Assembly: GCA_036351575.1 (NCBI GenBank)
Contig: JAZBPJ010000187.1
Coordinates: 1-5,633, forward strand
From: JABDPF01 sp036351575
GTDB taxonomy: Bacteria; Pseudomonadota; Gammaproteobacteria; Xanthomonadales; SZUA-36
Direction of reading: 5' to 3'
Length of the DNA: 5,633 nucleotides
In this document: piece after piece, positions 1 through 5,619 of the stretch
Layout: each line of letters starts with the position of its first letter
How positions within the stretch are numbered: position 1 is the stretch's first letter
The notes under the pieces: model-generated
The model's input: the letters and a program-made list of their open reading frames with translations, nothing else
Databases searched by the model: none
Told to the model about the DNA's origin: nothing
Made by a program: the position numbers and the translations under genes

Positions 1-494
1 CCCTGCAGCAGGCCCATGGTGATCATGTCGCCGTTCGCGACGTGCGCCACCTCGTGACCCAGCACCGCTTCGACCTCCTCCGGGCGCATGGTCTGCAGCA
101 GCCCGGTGCTGACCGCCACCAGCGCGTTGTTGCGGCTCATTCCGGTGGCGAAGGCATTGGGATCCGGAGACTGGAAAACGCCCACGTCCGGCATGCCGAT
201 GCCGGCCTCTTCGGCCTGGCGGCGCACCGTGTCGACCAGCCAGCGCTCGGCGTTGTTGCGCGGCTCCTCGATGAGCTGCACGCCCATCGCGCGCTTGGCC
301 ATGAACTTGGACAGCGCCAGCGAAATGAAGGAACCGCCAAAACCGATCACCGCCGACATGACCAGCAGCGCTCCGAGGTTCAGGTCGACGCCGTTTTCAG
401 CCAGGATGCCTTCCAGTCCCAGCACCTGGAAGACGATGCTGATCAGCACCAGCACGGCGGCGTTCGTCGCCAGGAAAAGCAGAATTCGCATCAT
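1..494 (-). CDS. htpX: HtpX, inner-membrane M48 zinc protease (C-terminal part outside window)
   Basis: HtpX is a membrane zinc endopeptidase that degrades damaged or misassembled inner-membrane proteins, complementing FtsH. The 164 complete codons visible begin MMRILLFLATN, like enterobacterial HtpX. Two hydrophobic segments (about residues 4-26 and 34-56) are followed by a cytosolic-type region and the zinc-protease motif HEVAH at residues 147-151, continuing ANGDM as is usual in the family. The catalytic Glu is residue 148. The other half of the protein (further membrane segments and the third zinc ligand) lies beyond base 1. Two adjacent ATGs (494 and 491) are possible; the first is chosen because HtpX normally starts MM. 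A GGAG lies at 507-510 on the minus strand, 12 bases upstream, a little far. The gene follows another M48 protease on the same strand after about 80 bases, so co-transcription is possible. The family assignment is firm; the missing end is unseen. Confidence 0.96.
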   Translation of the reverse strand, partial: MMRILLFLATNAAVLVLISIVFQVLGLEGILAENGVDLNLGALLVMSAVIGFGGSFISLALSKFMAKRAMGVQLIEEPRNNAERWLVDTVRRQAEEAGIGMPDVGVFQSPDPNAFATGMSRNNALVAVSTGLLQTMRPEEVEAVLGHEVAHVANGDMITMGLLQ

Positions 495-530
495 CGCAGT
501 TCGTCGCTCCGTATGAACAGGTTGCGGGCT

Positions 531-562
531 ATTAAATTCGCTCCCGCCCGGTGAATTTCAAG
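531..562 (-). promoter_or_regulatory. Candidate htpX promoter with a heat-shock-like -35 box
   Basis: In the 80-base gap between the two proteases the minus strand reads CTTGAAA at 562-556, then TTTAAT at 536-531. TTGAAA and TTTAAT each match the sigma-70 boxes at five of six positions, but the 19-base spacer is long. CTTGAAA is also the textbook -35 element of sigma-32 promoters, and htpX is a known heat-shock gene in Escherichia coli. However, no CCCCAT-type -10 element follows at the right distance. It is therefore a candidate only, predicting a start site roughly 30 bases upstream of the ATG. Confidence 0.3.
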
Positions 563-574
563 TAGGCCGACACC

Positions 575-1405
575 TCAATCCAGCGCGGTCAGGGTCGTGA
601 CCGGGTGACGCGGGCGTTCGACGTCGGCTTCGTAGTAAGCCTGCATCTTCGGCGCAAGCTTCGACAGGCGCTCCTGGCGGTTTTCCGGGCTCGGGTGCGT
701 GCTCAGGAACTGCGGCGGCGTGCCGCCCAGCGCACCCATTTTTTTCCACAGCGTGGCGGCCGCGGCAGGATCGTAACCGGCCTTGGCGGCTAGCTCGATA
801 CCGATCCGGTCCGCCTCCGTTTCCGCAGAACGGCTGTTGGGCATCGTCACGGCGAGCGCCGCCGCGGTCGCAGCGGCGGCCGTCGCAGCGCCATGGTTAT
901 CCGCCATCACGCCCACCACGGCCACGCCGATACCGCTGGCAATCGCGACCGACATTTTTTCCGCCGTGTGATTGGCCAGCGCGTGGCTGATTTCATGACC
1001 CATCACCTGCGCGATCTCGTCGTCGCTGGGCTGGATCCTGTCGACCAGCCCGGTATAGATCGCCATGCGGCCGCCGGCCATGCACCAGGCGTTGACCGTT
1101 TCCGGGTCCTCGATCACGGCCACGCTCCACTCCCAGTCAGCGGTGTCCGGCCGCAGGATGATGGCCTGGGCCACCAGGCGGCTGGTGATGTCATTGACGC
1201 GCCGGACCAGTGCCTTGTCGTTCGACAGCTTGCCTTCTTTTCGCAGCTCGCCGACGGTTTGCACGTAGGCCTGCTTCGACTCGGAAATCGCCATGTCCTC
1301 GGACACCAGCATCAACTGCCGCCGGCCCGTCGGGCTGGTCGCGCAGGCAGCCAGCAGGGCCGTCAGCAAAACAAACACCACGAGGCCGGTAAATCGCTTG
1401 TTCAT
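575..1405 (-). CDS. M48-family zinc metalloprotease, lipoprotein (LoiP/YcaL-like)
   Basis: Predicted envelope zinc peptidase of 276 residues. The N-terminus is a lipoprotein signal: Lys/Arg, a hydrophobic stretch (residues 8-20), then a lipobox ending LAAC with Cys21 as the lipidation site. The +2 residue is Ala, not Asp, so outer-membrane sorting is expected. The mature start CATSPTGRRQLMLVS is typical of this M48 group. Catalytic features are HEISH at 137-141 (Glu138), a third zinc ligand probably Glu195 in ETEAD, and the family's STHP motif near residues 235-238. An unusual Ala/Gly-rich hydrophobic stretch (about 153-188) lies between the second and third metal sites. An upstream in-frame ATG at 1561 would add 52 residues, but the start at 1405 is preferred because it gives an intact signal peptide and is preceded by AGGAGG (1417-1422, 11 bases away). 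It lies directly upstream of htpX on the same strand. Exact orthology (LoiP, YcaL or another M48 lipoprotein) is not resolved. Confidence 0.92.
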   Translation of the reverse strand: MNKRFTGLVVFVLLTALLAACATSPTGRRQLMLVSEDMAISESKQAYVQTVGELRKEGKLSNDKALVRRVNDITSRLVAQAIILRPDTADWEWSVAVIEDPETVNAWCMAGGRMAIYTGLVDRIQPSDDEIAQVMGHEISHALANHTAEKMSVAIASGIGVAVVGVMADNHGAATAAAATAAALAVTMPNSRSAETEADRIGIELAAKAGYDPAAAATLWKKMGALGGTPPQFLSTHPSPENRQERLSKLAPKMQAYYEADVERPRHPVTTLTALD

Positions 1406-1579
1406 CCTTCTGAATACCTCCTGTAGATCCCGTTCGCGCGCTCGCGTCGGTCGCCAGCGAACGCAGTTTAAAACATTCGGACAAATTCGGCTGAAAGAAA
1501 TCATGCACATTACGGGGCTCTTTTCAGCCAGCTGCCTCCGGCCGGGAAAAAAGAAGCGCAATCGAACTCAGCAGCGATC
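1406..1579. other. Non-coding leader of the M48 lipoprotein gene
   Basis: Apart from the Shine-Dalgarno sequence at 1417-1422 I see no gene here. Transcription arriving from the right on the minus strand should stop at the terminator at 1580-1616, so the protease needs its own promoter inside this stretch. The only AT-rich patch is around 1463-1490 (minus strand TTGTCC, then TTTTAAAC), which is a weak match that I do not annotate as a promoter. Confidence 0.5.
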
Positions 1580-1616
1580 AAAAAAAAGGCCGCCCCTCGA
1601 GGGAAAGGGGGCGGCC
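1580..1616 (-). terminator. Intrinsic terminator, leftward
   Basis: The perfect 9-bp GC-only stem GGCCGCCCC (1588-1596) pairs with GGGGCGGCC (1608-1616) around an 11-base loop. It is followed on the minus strand by eight consecutive T (1587-1580). The T-run lies only on the leftward side, so this terminates minus-strand transcription. No protein gene ends here, which is the main argument for a short non-coding transcript beginning in the AT-rich island. Confidence 0.88.
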
Positions 1617-1704
1617 CGGGAATGAACCCTTCGCGGGACGAAAGGGTTCAGGGGGAGGAGAACCTGCCAAGCTACGACCGCGTAACCAACGCTTCGTTCC
1701 ATTG
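1580..1704 (-). ncRNA. Candidate small RNA with C-rich loop and intrinsic terminator (unnamed)
   Basis: On the minus strand a perfect TATAAT (1716-1711) predicts a start near 1704. The following 125 bases hold, in order: a small 4-bp hairpin (arms 1692-1689 and 1683-1680); an unpaired pyrimidine tract CUCCUCCCCC (1660-1651), complementary to ribosome-binding sites; a perfect 9-bp hairpin (1650-1642 with 1631-1623), extendable by one G-U pair, whose loop is C-rich (CGUCCCGC); and a 9-bp GC-only terminator stem followed by eight U. This order is typical of trans-acting bacterial small RNAs that block translation by pairing with Shine-Dalgarno sequences through C-rich segments. A -35 box is poor (TTCAGC at 17 bases). 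The alternatives are a terminated leader or a tiny 44-codon reading frame from 1702, which I consider unlikely. No known RNA family is recognised, and expression is inferred, not shown. Confidence 0.5.
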
Positions 1705-1800
1705 TGTATAATTATAGTACACTATTTTAAATCGCTGAACAACCTTTATACAATCCTAAAAATAAATTAGTGTACATTTTGTGTATATTATTTTAAACCG
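1701..1800. promoter_or_regulatory. AT-rich intergenic island with repeated operator-like words
   Basis: Only 23 of these 100 bases are G or C, in an otherwise GC-rich window. The island contains the palindrome TATAATTATA (1707-1716), giving TATAAT on both strands, and it is flanked by GTG and CAC. Also present are TTGTGTATA twice (1702-1710, 1779-1787), TATTTTAAA twice (1723-1731, 1789-1797) and an 8-bp inverted pair GTACACTA (1717-1724) / TAGTGTAC (1768-1775). It lies between the leftward RNA candidate and the rightward permease leader, so it probably holds divergent promoters and binding sites for a regulator or nucleoid protein. Individual -35 boxes cannot be placed with confidence. Confidence 0.55.
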
Positions 1801-1834
1801 GAGCCCGGCCATAACTCTAGCGTATATCGGGGCA

Positions 1835-1910
1835 GCCTGACTTACTGGAAATTGCCGCCGCTGAAACGCGCGTCAGGCCGGTAAACCCGGATAGACGCGC
1901 CAGCTTTTTT
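1835..1910 (+). terminator. Intrinsic terminator with possible antiterminator arm (attenuator-like) before the permease
   Basis: GCTG (1860-1863) and GCGCGTC (1868-1874) pair with GACGCGC (1894-1900) and CAGC (1901-1904), with AAAC bulged out. CCGG (1878-1881) pairs with CCGG (1887-1890) inside. Six T follow immediately (1905-1910). This is a strong rightward intrinsic terminator 62 bases before the permease start. Upstream, GCCTGAC (1835-1841) is a perfect complement of GTCAGGC (1872-1878), and CCGGCC (1805-1810) of GGCCGG (1876-1881). Either pairing would dissolve parts of the terminator stem. That mutually exclusive arrangement is what attenuators and terminator-type riboswitches show. The terminator is well supported; regulation through it is inferred. 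Confidence 0.72.
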
Positions 1911-1913
1911 CAT

Positions 1914-1922
1914 TGCGATAAT
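1914..1922 (+). promoter_or_regulatory. Candidate extended -10 promoter of the permease
   Basis: TGCGATAAT is an extended -10 (TGn plus GATAAT, five of six positions matching). It directly follows the terminator's T-run and predicts a start near 1929, about 44 bases before the permease ATG. No -35 match exists because that place is taken by the terminator hairpin. If it is real, the terminator would simply insulate the permease from upstream transcription rather than control it. Confidence 0.35.
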
Positions 1923-1972
1923 CGTGTCGTTCACTAAACTGGGCCCTTCAACTGCCCTTTGACCCCCGTGAC

Positions 1973-3382
1973 ATGAGAAAAGACCAGCCGCAGGCGTTCA
2001 GCGAATCAACCGATCTCAAGCGCGACCTCGGGCTGACGGAAGCGGTCTCGATCGTCATCAGCCGCATCATCGGGTCCGGCATTTTCCGCACCCCGGCACC
2101 GATCATGGCCCTGGTGGGCTGCACCTCGCTGTTCGGCCTGGTGTGGGTGCTGGGCGGGCTGGTCACGATCTTCGGCGCGGTCATCTACGCCGAACTGGCC
2201 GCCATGATGCCGCGCTCGGGCGGCCCCTACGAGTACCTGAAAACGGCCTATCACCCTTTCTGGGCCTTTCTGCGCGGCTGGGCGATGTTCTTCGTCTCGG
2301 AAACGGCATCGATTGCGGCCGTGGCCCTGATTTTCGGTGAATACCTGAACGCGCTGTGGATCATCGTTTACGGCGAACCGTTCAACCGCGCCATTCTCTA
2401 CGGCGTCGCGATGGTCACGATCTGGGGCCTGACCTGGGTGAACCTCTACGGCGTGCACCTGAGCGGCATCGTCCAGAACTTTTTCGGCGCGATCAAGGTC
2501 ATCGCCGTGGGCAGCATCATCGGCGTCGCCTTCACTTCGTGGAGCACCGGCAACTGGAACAACTTCTTTGACCCGATGCTGCCGGAAGCCTGGACCGGGT
2601 CGACCATCCTGGTGGTCGGCGCGGCGATGCGCTACAGCTTCTTTGCTTTCAGCGGCTGGGAAGGCGCGACGTACATCGCCGAAGAAATCAAGAATCCGCG
2701 CCGCAACCTGCCGCTTTCCCTGTTTATCGGTATCGGCGGCGTGATGTTCCTCTACCTCGGCGCCAACGCGGCCTACCTGTTCCAGTTGCCCCCGGCGAAG
2801 ATCGCCGAATCACCCTGGGTCGCAACCGAGGTCATGACCGTTGCGATGGGCGCGTCGGGCGGCATCCTGATCTCGGTTGCCGTGATGCTCAACACCTTCG
2901 GCAACGTCAGCACCCAGATTCTCTGCAAGGCGCGCGCCTGGCACGCGATGGCGCGCGACGGCATGTTTTTCGACTGGTTTGCCAGGCTGCACCCGAAATA
3001 CCGGACACCGAACAACGCCCTGATCGGCCAGGCGCTCTGGGCCACGGTGCTGCTGACGTTCGCCGTGCTGGCGGAAAACTCCTACGAGATCATCATCGAC
3101 TTCTTCTCAGCGACCTCAACGGTGTTCAACATCATGGTGTTCGCCGCCGTGTGGGTCATGCGCAAGAAGTTCCCGGACGTGAACCGCCCCTACCGCGCCT
3201 GGCTGTATCCCTGGAGCCTGGTCGGCATCCTCGCGATTTATTTCGCCTTTCTCGTGATCACGCTGATCACGGCGCTGGTGCCTTCGCTTCTCGGACTGGG
3301 GCTGACGGCCTCGGGCGCCGTCTACTACTACTTCAAGGTCGTTCGGGGCGGCGGCGCCGCGAAGCTCGACGGGGCTACCTGA
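1973..3382 (+). CDS. APC-superfamily amino-acid permease (LAT/SteT-like)
   Basis: A 469-residue inner-membrane transporter with about 12 predicted membrane spans, roughly at 22-45, 52-74, 95-122, 143-160, 165-188, 209-230, 249-272, 282-310, 345-365, 371-395, 408-430 and 435-455. The first span carries IIGSGIF (residues 32-38), the unwound substrate-binding signature of APC transporters. The sixth is followed by the conserved stretch FSGWEGATYIAEEIKNPRRN (226-245). Length and motifs fit the L-type amino-acid transporter/SteT branch, which commonly exchanges or symports neutral amino acids; the actual substrate cannot be told. The ATG at 1973 is the only reasonable start, since MRKDQ...DLKRDLGL is a normal family N-terminus. 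No Shine-Dalgarno sequence precedes it (CCCCCGTGAC), suggesting weak or regulated translation. Its leader holds a terminator hairpin. It converges on the hydrolase gene with 3 bases between stop codons. Confidence 0.93.
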   Translation: MRKDQPQAFSESTDLKRDLGLTEAVSIVISRIIGSGIFRTPAPIMALVGCTSLFGLVWVLGGLVTIFGAVIYAELAAMMPRSGGPYEYLKTAYHPFWAFLRGWAMFFVSETASIAAVALIFGEYLNALWIIVYGEPFNRAILYGVAMVTIWGLTWVNLYGVHLSGIVQNFFGAIKVIAVGSIIGVAFTSWSTGNWNNFFDPMLPEAWTGSTILVVGAAMRYSFFAFSGWEGATYIAEEIKNPRRNLPLSLFIGIGGVMFLYLGANAAYLFQLPPAKIAESPWVATEVMTVAMGASGGILISVAVMLNTFGNVSTQILCKARAWHAMARDGMFFDWFARLHPKYRTPNNALIGQALWATVLLTFAVLAENSYEIIIDFFSATSTVFNIMVFAAVWVMRKKFPDVNRPYRAWLYPWSLVGILAIYFAFLVITLITALVPSLLGLGLTASGAVYYYFKVVRGGGAAKLDGAT

Positions 3383-3385
3383 GGC

Positions 3386-4219
3386 TTACTCGAACCCCCG
3401 CCGGCTCAGGTCGGGGCCGGGCGCCACCGCAGTGAAGCCGTTTGTTGCCGGCACCGATGAAAGCACGGGCGGGGCGTGCAAGTGCTGCGCCGCGCCCAGC
3501 ATGAAGCGCTGACCGGGGCGCGCCACGCTGAAACCGGCCTCCACCAGGCGCTCGGCAGCGGCTTCGGACTCGTAGTGGTAGAGCACCAGGCGGTCACGCA
3601 GGTCCGCTTCGTACTCCCGCTGTATATCGTCCAGGCCGGTATGCGACGGGTTACCTTTCAGCGAGCAATCGTGGAAGATGCGTTCGCCGCTGCCGGCATA
3701 GTGACGCAGCACTTCCGGGATGGGGCGCGTATCCCCGGTATACAGGAAGTGTCCCGGCAGGCGCAGGCCGTGTGCAAAACCCGGGGCATGGTGACGGACT
3801 TCGAACACGTCGAACCAGTGCTCCTCGTGCCAGAACCCCTGTGCGACCGGGATGACCCGGAAGCGATCCCAGAAATTTTTTCGGCCCTCGGCCAGGGGGT
3901 TCGGCAGGTTGGCGATACGCTCGTGCAGCTGGCGAATGATCGGCGTGGGAACGTACAGACGGGCCGGCTCCGCCTGGCCCAGCGCGATGCGGCCATGCAG
4001 CTGCTCCAGGCCGCTTATGTGATCCAGGTGTACGTGCGTGATGAAAATCGCCCGCGGCCATTCACCATAGGTGCCATGAAAACGCGGCAGCGCATCCTGA
4101 CCGCAATCGATCAGCAATACGGGTTCCCCGCTGCGTTCGAGAACCGCCGCGGAATGGCCCAATGTGCCGCCGTTGGAAGCCCCCGTTCCGATGAATCTGA
4201 GCGCCCAGCCCTGGTTCAT
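3386..4219 (-). CDS. Metallo-beta-lactamase-fold hydrolase, RNase Z-like class, substrate unknown
   Basis: Predicted 277-residue cytosolic dinuclear-metal hydrolase. The order of motifs is that of the ElaC/RNase Z-like branch: FIGTGASNGG near the N-terminus (9-18), metal-binding THVHLDH (His62, His64, Asp66, His67), a further His at 143 or 144, GDTRP (Asp163), HDCS (183-186) and a late HYES (His215). All expected metal ligands appear present. I do not see the typical RNase Z flexible arm; an insert (about 90-130) occupies the equivalent place, so tRNA 3' processing is not assured. The last 30 residues form a Pro/Ala-rich tail outside the fold. GGAGG lies 6 bases before the ATG (4226-4230), a strong ribosome site that fixes the start. 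The gene is divergent from the alcohol dehydrogenase. A GATAAT box at 4269-4264 could be its -10, but no good -35 is visible. Confidence 0.9.
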   Translation of the reverse strand: MNQGWALRFIGTGASNGGTLGHSAAVLERSGEPVLLIDCGQDALPRFHGTYGEWPRAIFITHVHLDHISGLEQLHGRIALGQAEPARLYVPTPIIRQLHERIANLPNPLAEGRKNFWDRFRVIPVAQGFWHEEHWFDVFEVRHHAPGFAHGLRLPGHFLYTGDTRPIPEVLRHYAGSGERIFHDCSLKGNPSHTGLDDIQREYEADLRDRLVLYHYESEAAAERLVEAGFSVARPGQRFMLGAAQHLHAPPVLSSVPATNGFTAVAPGPDLSRRGFE

Positions 4220-4225
4220 GTTTTA

Positions 4226-4230
4226 CCTCC
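4226..4230 (-). promoter_or_regulatory. Ribosome-binding site of the MBL-fold hydrolase
   Basis: The minus strand reads GGAGG, then TAAAAC, then ATG, an ideal 6-base spacing. It is the clearest Shine-Dalgarno site in the window and contrasts with the permease and dehydrogenase starts, which lack one. Confidence 0.85.
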
Positions 4231-4354
4231 GGTCAAAGCCCAGAAATGATTCCTCAAATCGGCATTATCAAGGACGCTTGTGAAAACTTCGTGAAGCCCG
4301 GACAAACCGAAAAAAAAGCGTTAACCTGTGCTTTCAACCAAACCGACACGCACC

Positions 4355-5557
4355 ATGAAAACCCTCTACTACAAGATCAGAGCCGTTGGTGTCACCCTGC
4401 TGCTGCGCCTCCTGCCGCGCAATATGCCGGTCGTGTATTGCGGCGCCGGTTCGTCCCTTACCCTGTGCCGGCTGGCGAAATCGCTGGGCTATTCCCGCGT
4501 GCTGCTCGTGACCGACCGCTTTCTTGCCGAATCCGGGCTGCTTGAAGAACTGACCGAAGAACTCGCTGCAGCGCAGATCGAGTTCACCGTTTTTGACGGC
4601 GTGGAACCGGATCCCGCCTTTGAGCAGGTCCAGGCCGGCGAGGCCCGCCTGAAGGAAGCCGGTTGCGAAGCAGTTATTGCCGTCGGCGGCGGTTCGGTGC
4701 TGGACGCGGCCAAGATGATCGCGATCCTGCATCGAAACCCGGGCGATCTGAAGTTTTTCGACGGCATACAGAAAGCGAAGCGGCCCGGCCTGCCGGTATT
4801 TGCAGTGCCGACGACCGCCGGCACCGGTTCGGAAACCACGCCGGTATCGGTGATCACGGACAGCGCCAGTCACCGCAAGATCGCGGTTGCGGACGGCAAG
4901 CTCGTGCCGCAATACGTCGCGCTGGACCCGAACCTGATGAAGACCATGCCGCCGCACATCACGGCATCCACGGGCATGGACGCACTGACGCACGCGGTCG
5001 AGTCCTGGCTGTCGAAAGCATCGACGCCCGCGAGCCGGGAGCTGGCCGGAACCGCCACGCGGCTGATCTTCGAATACCTGCCGCGGGCTTTTGAGAACGG
5101 CGAGGACATGGAGGCGCGGGAATCGATGGCGCTGGCCGCGTTTTACGCCGGCATCGCTTTTGGCCGTACTTCCGTCGGCTACGCGCACGCCATCGCGCAT
5201 CAGCTCGGCCGGGTCTGCGGCACGCCGCACGGTGACGCCAACGCCATGGTCCTGCCGGAAGTGCTGACGGCCTACGGACCCTGCGTGCATGAACTGCTGG
5301 CCGAACTCGCGGATACCGCCGGCATCGGGAAGACCGGCACGGACACGGCTGCGCGGGCCGGACAGTTGATCGATCACGTTACGCAGCTGCGCGCCAACCT
5401 GGGCATGTCGCTGAAGCCGCGCGGGCTGAGGCAGGAAGACCTGCCGGCGATTGTTCGGGCGGCGCGCGCCGAGGCGGGCGACCTGTACCCGGTTCAGCGC
5501 TACTTGTCCGGATCCGAGCTGACCCATATCCTCGATAACATGCTGCCGGCTGCATGA
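4355..5557 (+). CDS. Iron-containing (group III) alcohol dehydrogenase
   Basis: NAD(P)-dependent oxidoreductase of the Fe-ADH family, interconverting an alcohol and its aldehyde or ketone in the cytosol. Taking the ATG at 4355 gives 400 residues. Nucleotide binding is shown by GGGSVLD (111-117) and PTTAGTGSE (152-160). The metal site is complete: Asp209 and His213 in GMDALTHA, His278, and His292 in TPHGDA, with the same spacing as in FucO-type enzymes. The C-terminal all-helical half follows. The first 20 or so residues (MKTLYYKIRAVGVTLLLRLL) are an extra, partly hydrophobic extension relative to the usual roughly 380-residue proteins. A GTG at 4328 would add nine residues. Neither start has a Shine-Dalgarno sequence, so the exact start is uncertain. 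The substrate cannot be predicted, and no aldehyde dehydrogenase or cofactor gene is visible nearby. A short inverted repeat (5561-5573) follows the stop codon but lacks a T-run. Confidence 0.94.
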   Translation: MKTLYYKIRAVGVTLLLRLLPRNMPVVYCGAGSSLTLCRLAKSLGYSRVLLVTDRFLAESGLLEELTEELAAAQIEFTVFDGVEPDPAFEQVQAGEARLKEAGCEAVIAVGGGSVLDAAKMIAILHRNPGDLKFFDGIQKAKRPGLPVFAVPTTAGTGSETTPVSVITDSASHRKIAVADGKLVPQYVALDPNLMKTMPPHITASTGMDALTHAVESWLSKASTPASRELAGTATRLIFEYLPRAFENGEDMEARESMALAAFYAGIAFGRTSVGYAHAIAHQLGRVCGTPHGDANAMVLPEVLTAYGPCVHELLAELADTAGIGKTGTDTAARAGQLIDHVTQLRANLGMSLKPRGLRQEDLPAIVRAARAEAGDLYPVQRYLSGSELTHILDNMLPAA

Positions 5558-5619
5558 CACGTGCCCGCGGCACAATGAATCGATCCACACTAACGCTGAA
5601 ACCGACCGGGAGAGCACCT

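Noticed and set aside
42..554. Rightward open frames covering the htpX region
   Set aside because: The opposite strand encodes clear HtpX with HEVAH; these frames are compositional shadows.
1406..1561. 52-residue N-terminal extension of the M48 lipoprotein from an upstream ATG
   Set aside because: The start at 1405 gives a textbook lipoprotein signal and has AGGAGG in front; the extension would bury the signal peptide.
1568..1702. 44-codon minus-strand reading frame starting ATG at 1702
   Set aside because: It has no ribosome site, runs straight through both hairpins and the terminator T-run, and its Pro/Arg-rich composition follows from the stems. A non-coding RNA explains the sequence better.
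1841..1861. Sigma-54-like promoter around CTGGAAATTGCCGC
   Set aside because: The GG and GC elements do not have the required spacing and surrounding bases.
3476..4249. 257-codon open frame antisense to the MBL-fold hydrolase
   Set aside because: It mirrors the codons of the hydrolase, which has complete catalytic motifs and a strong ribosome site; the shadow has neither.
4310..4317. Run of eight A (T on the minus strand) as a leftward terminator
   Set aside because: No stable hairpin precedes it on the minus strand and no leftward gene ends there.
5561..5573. GTGCC-CGC-GGCAC inverted repeat as terminator of the dehydrogenase
   Set aside because: Only 5 bp with a 3-base loop and no following T-run; a good start for the next gene follows, so readthrough is more likely.
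4334..5617. 427-codon open frame antisense to the alcohol dehydrogenase
   Set aside because: It is an Arg/Gly/His-rich shadow frame caused by high-GC codon use in the real gene; it shows no domain motifs.
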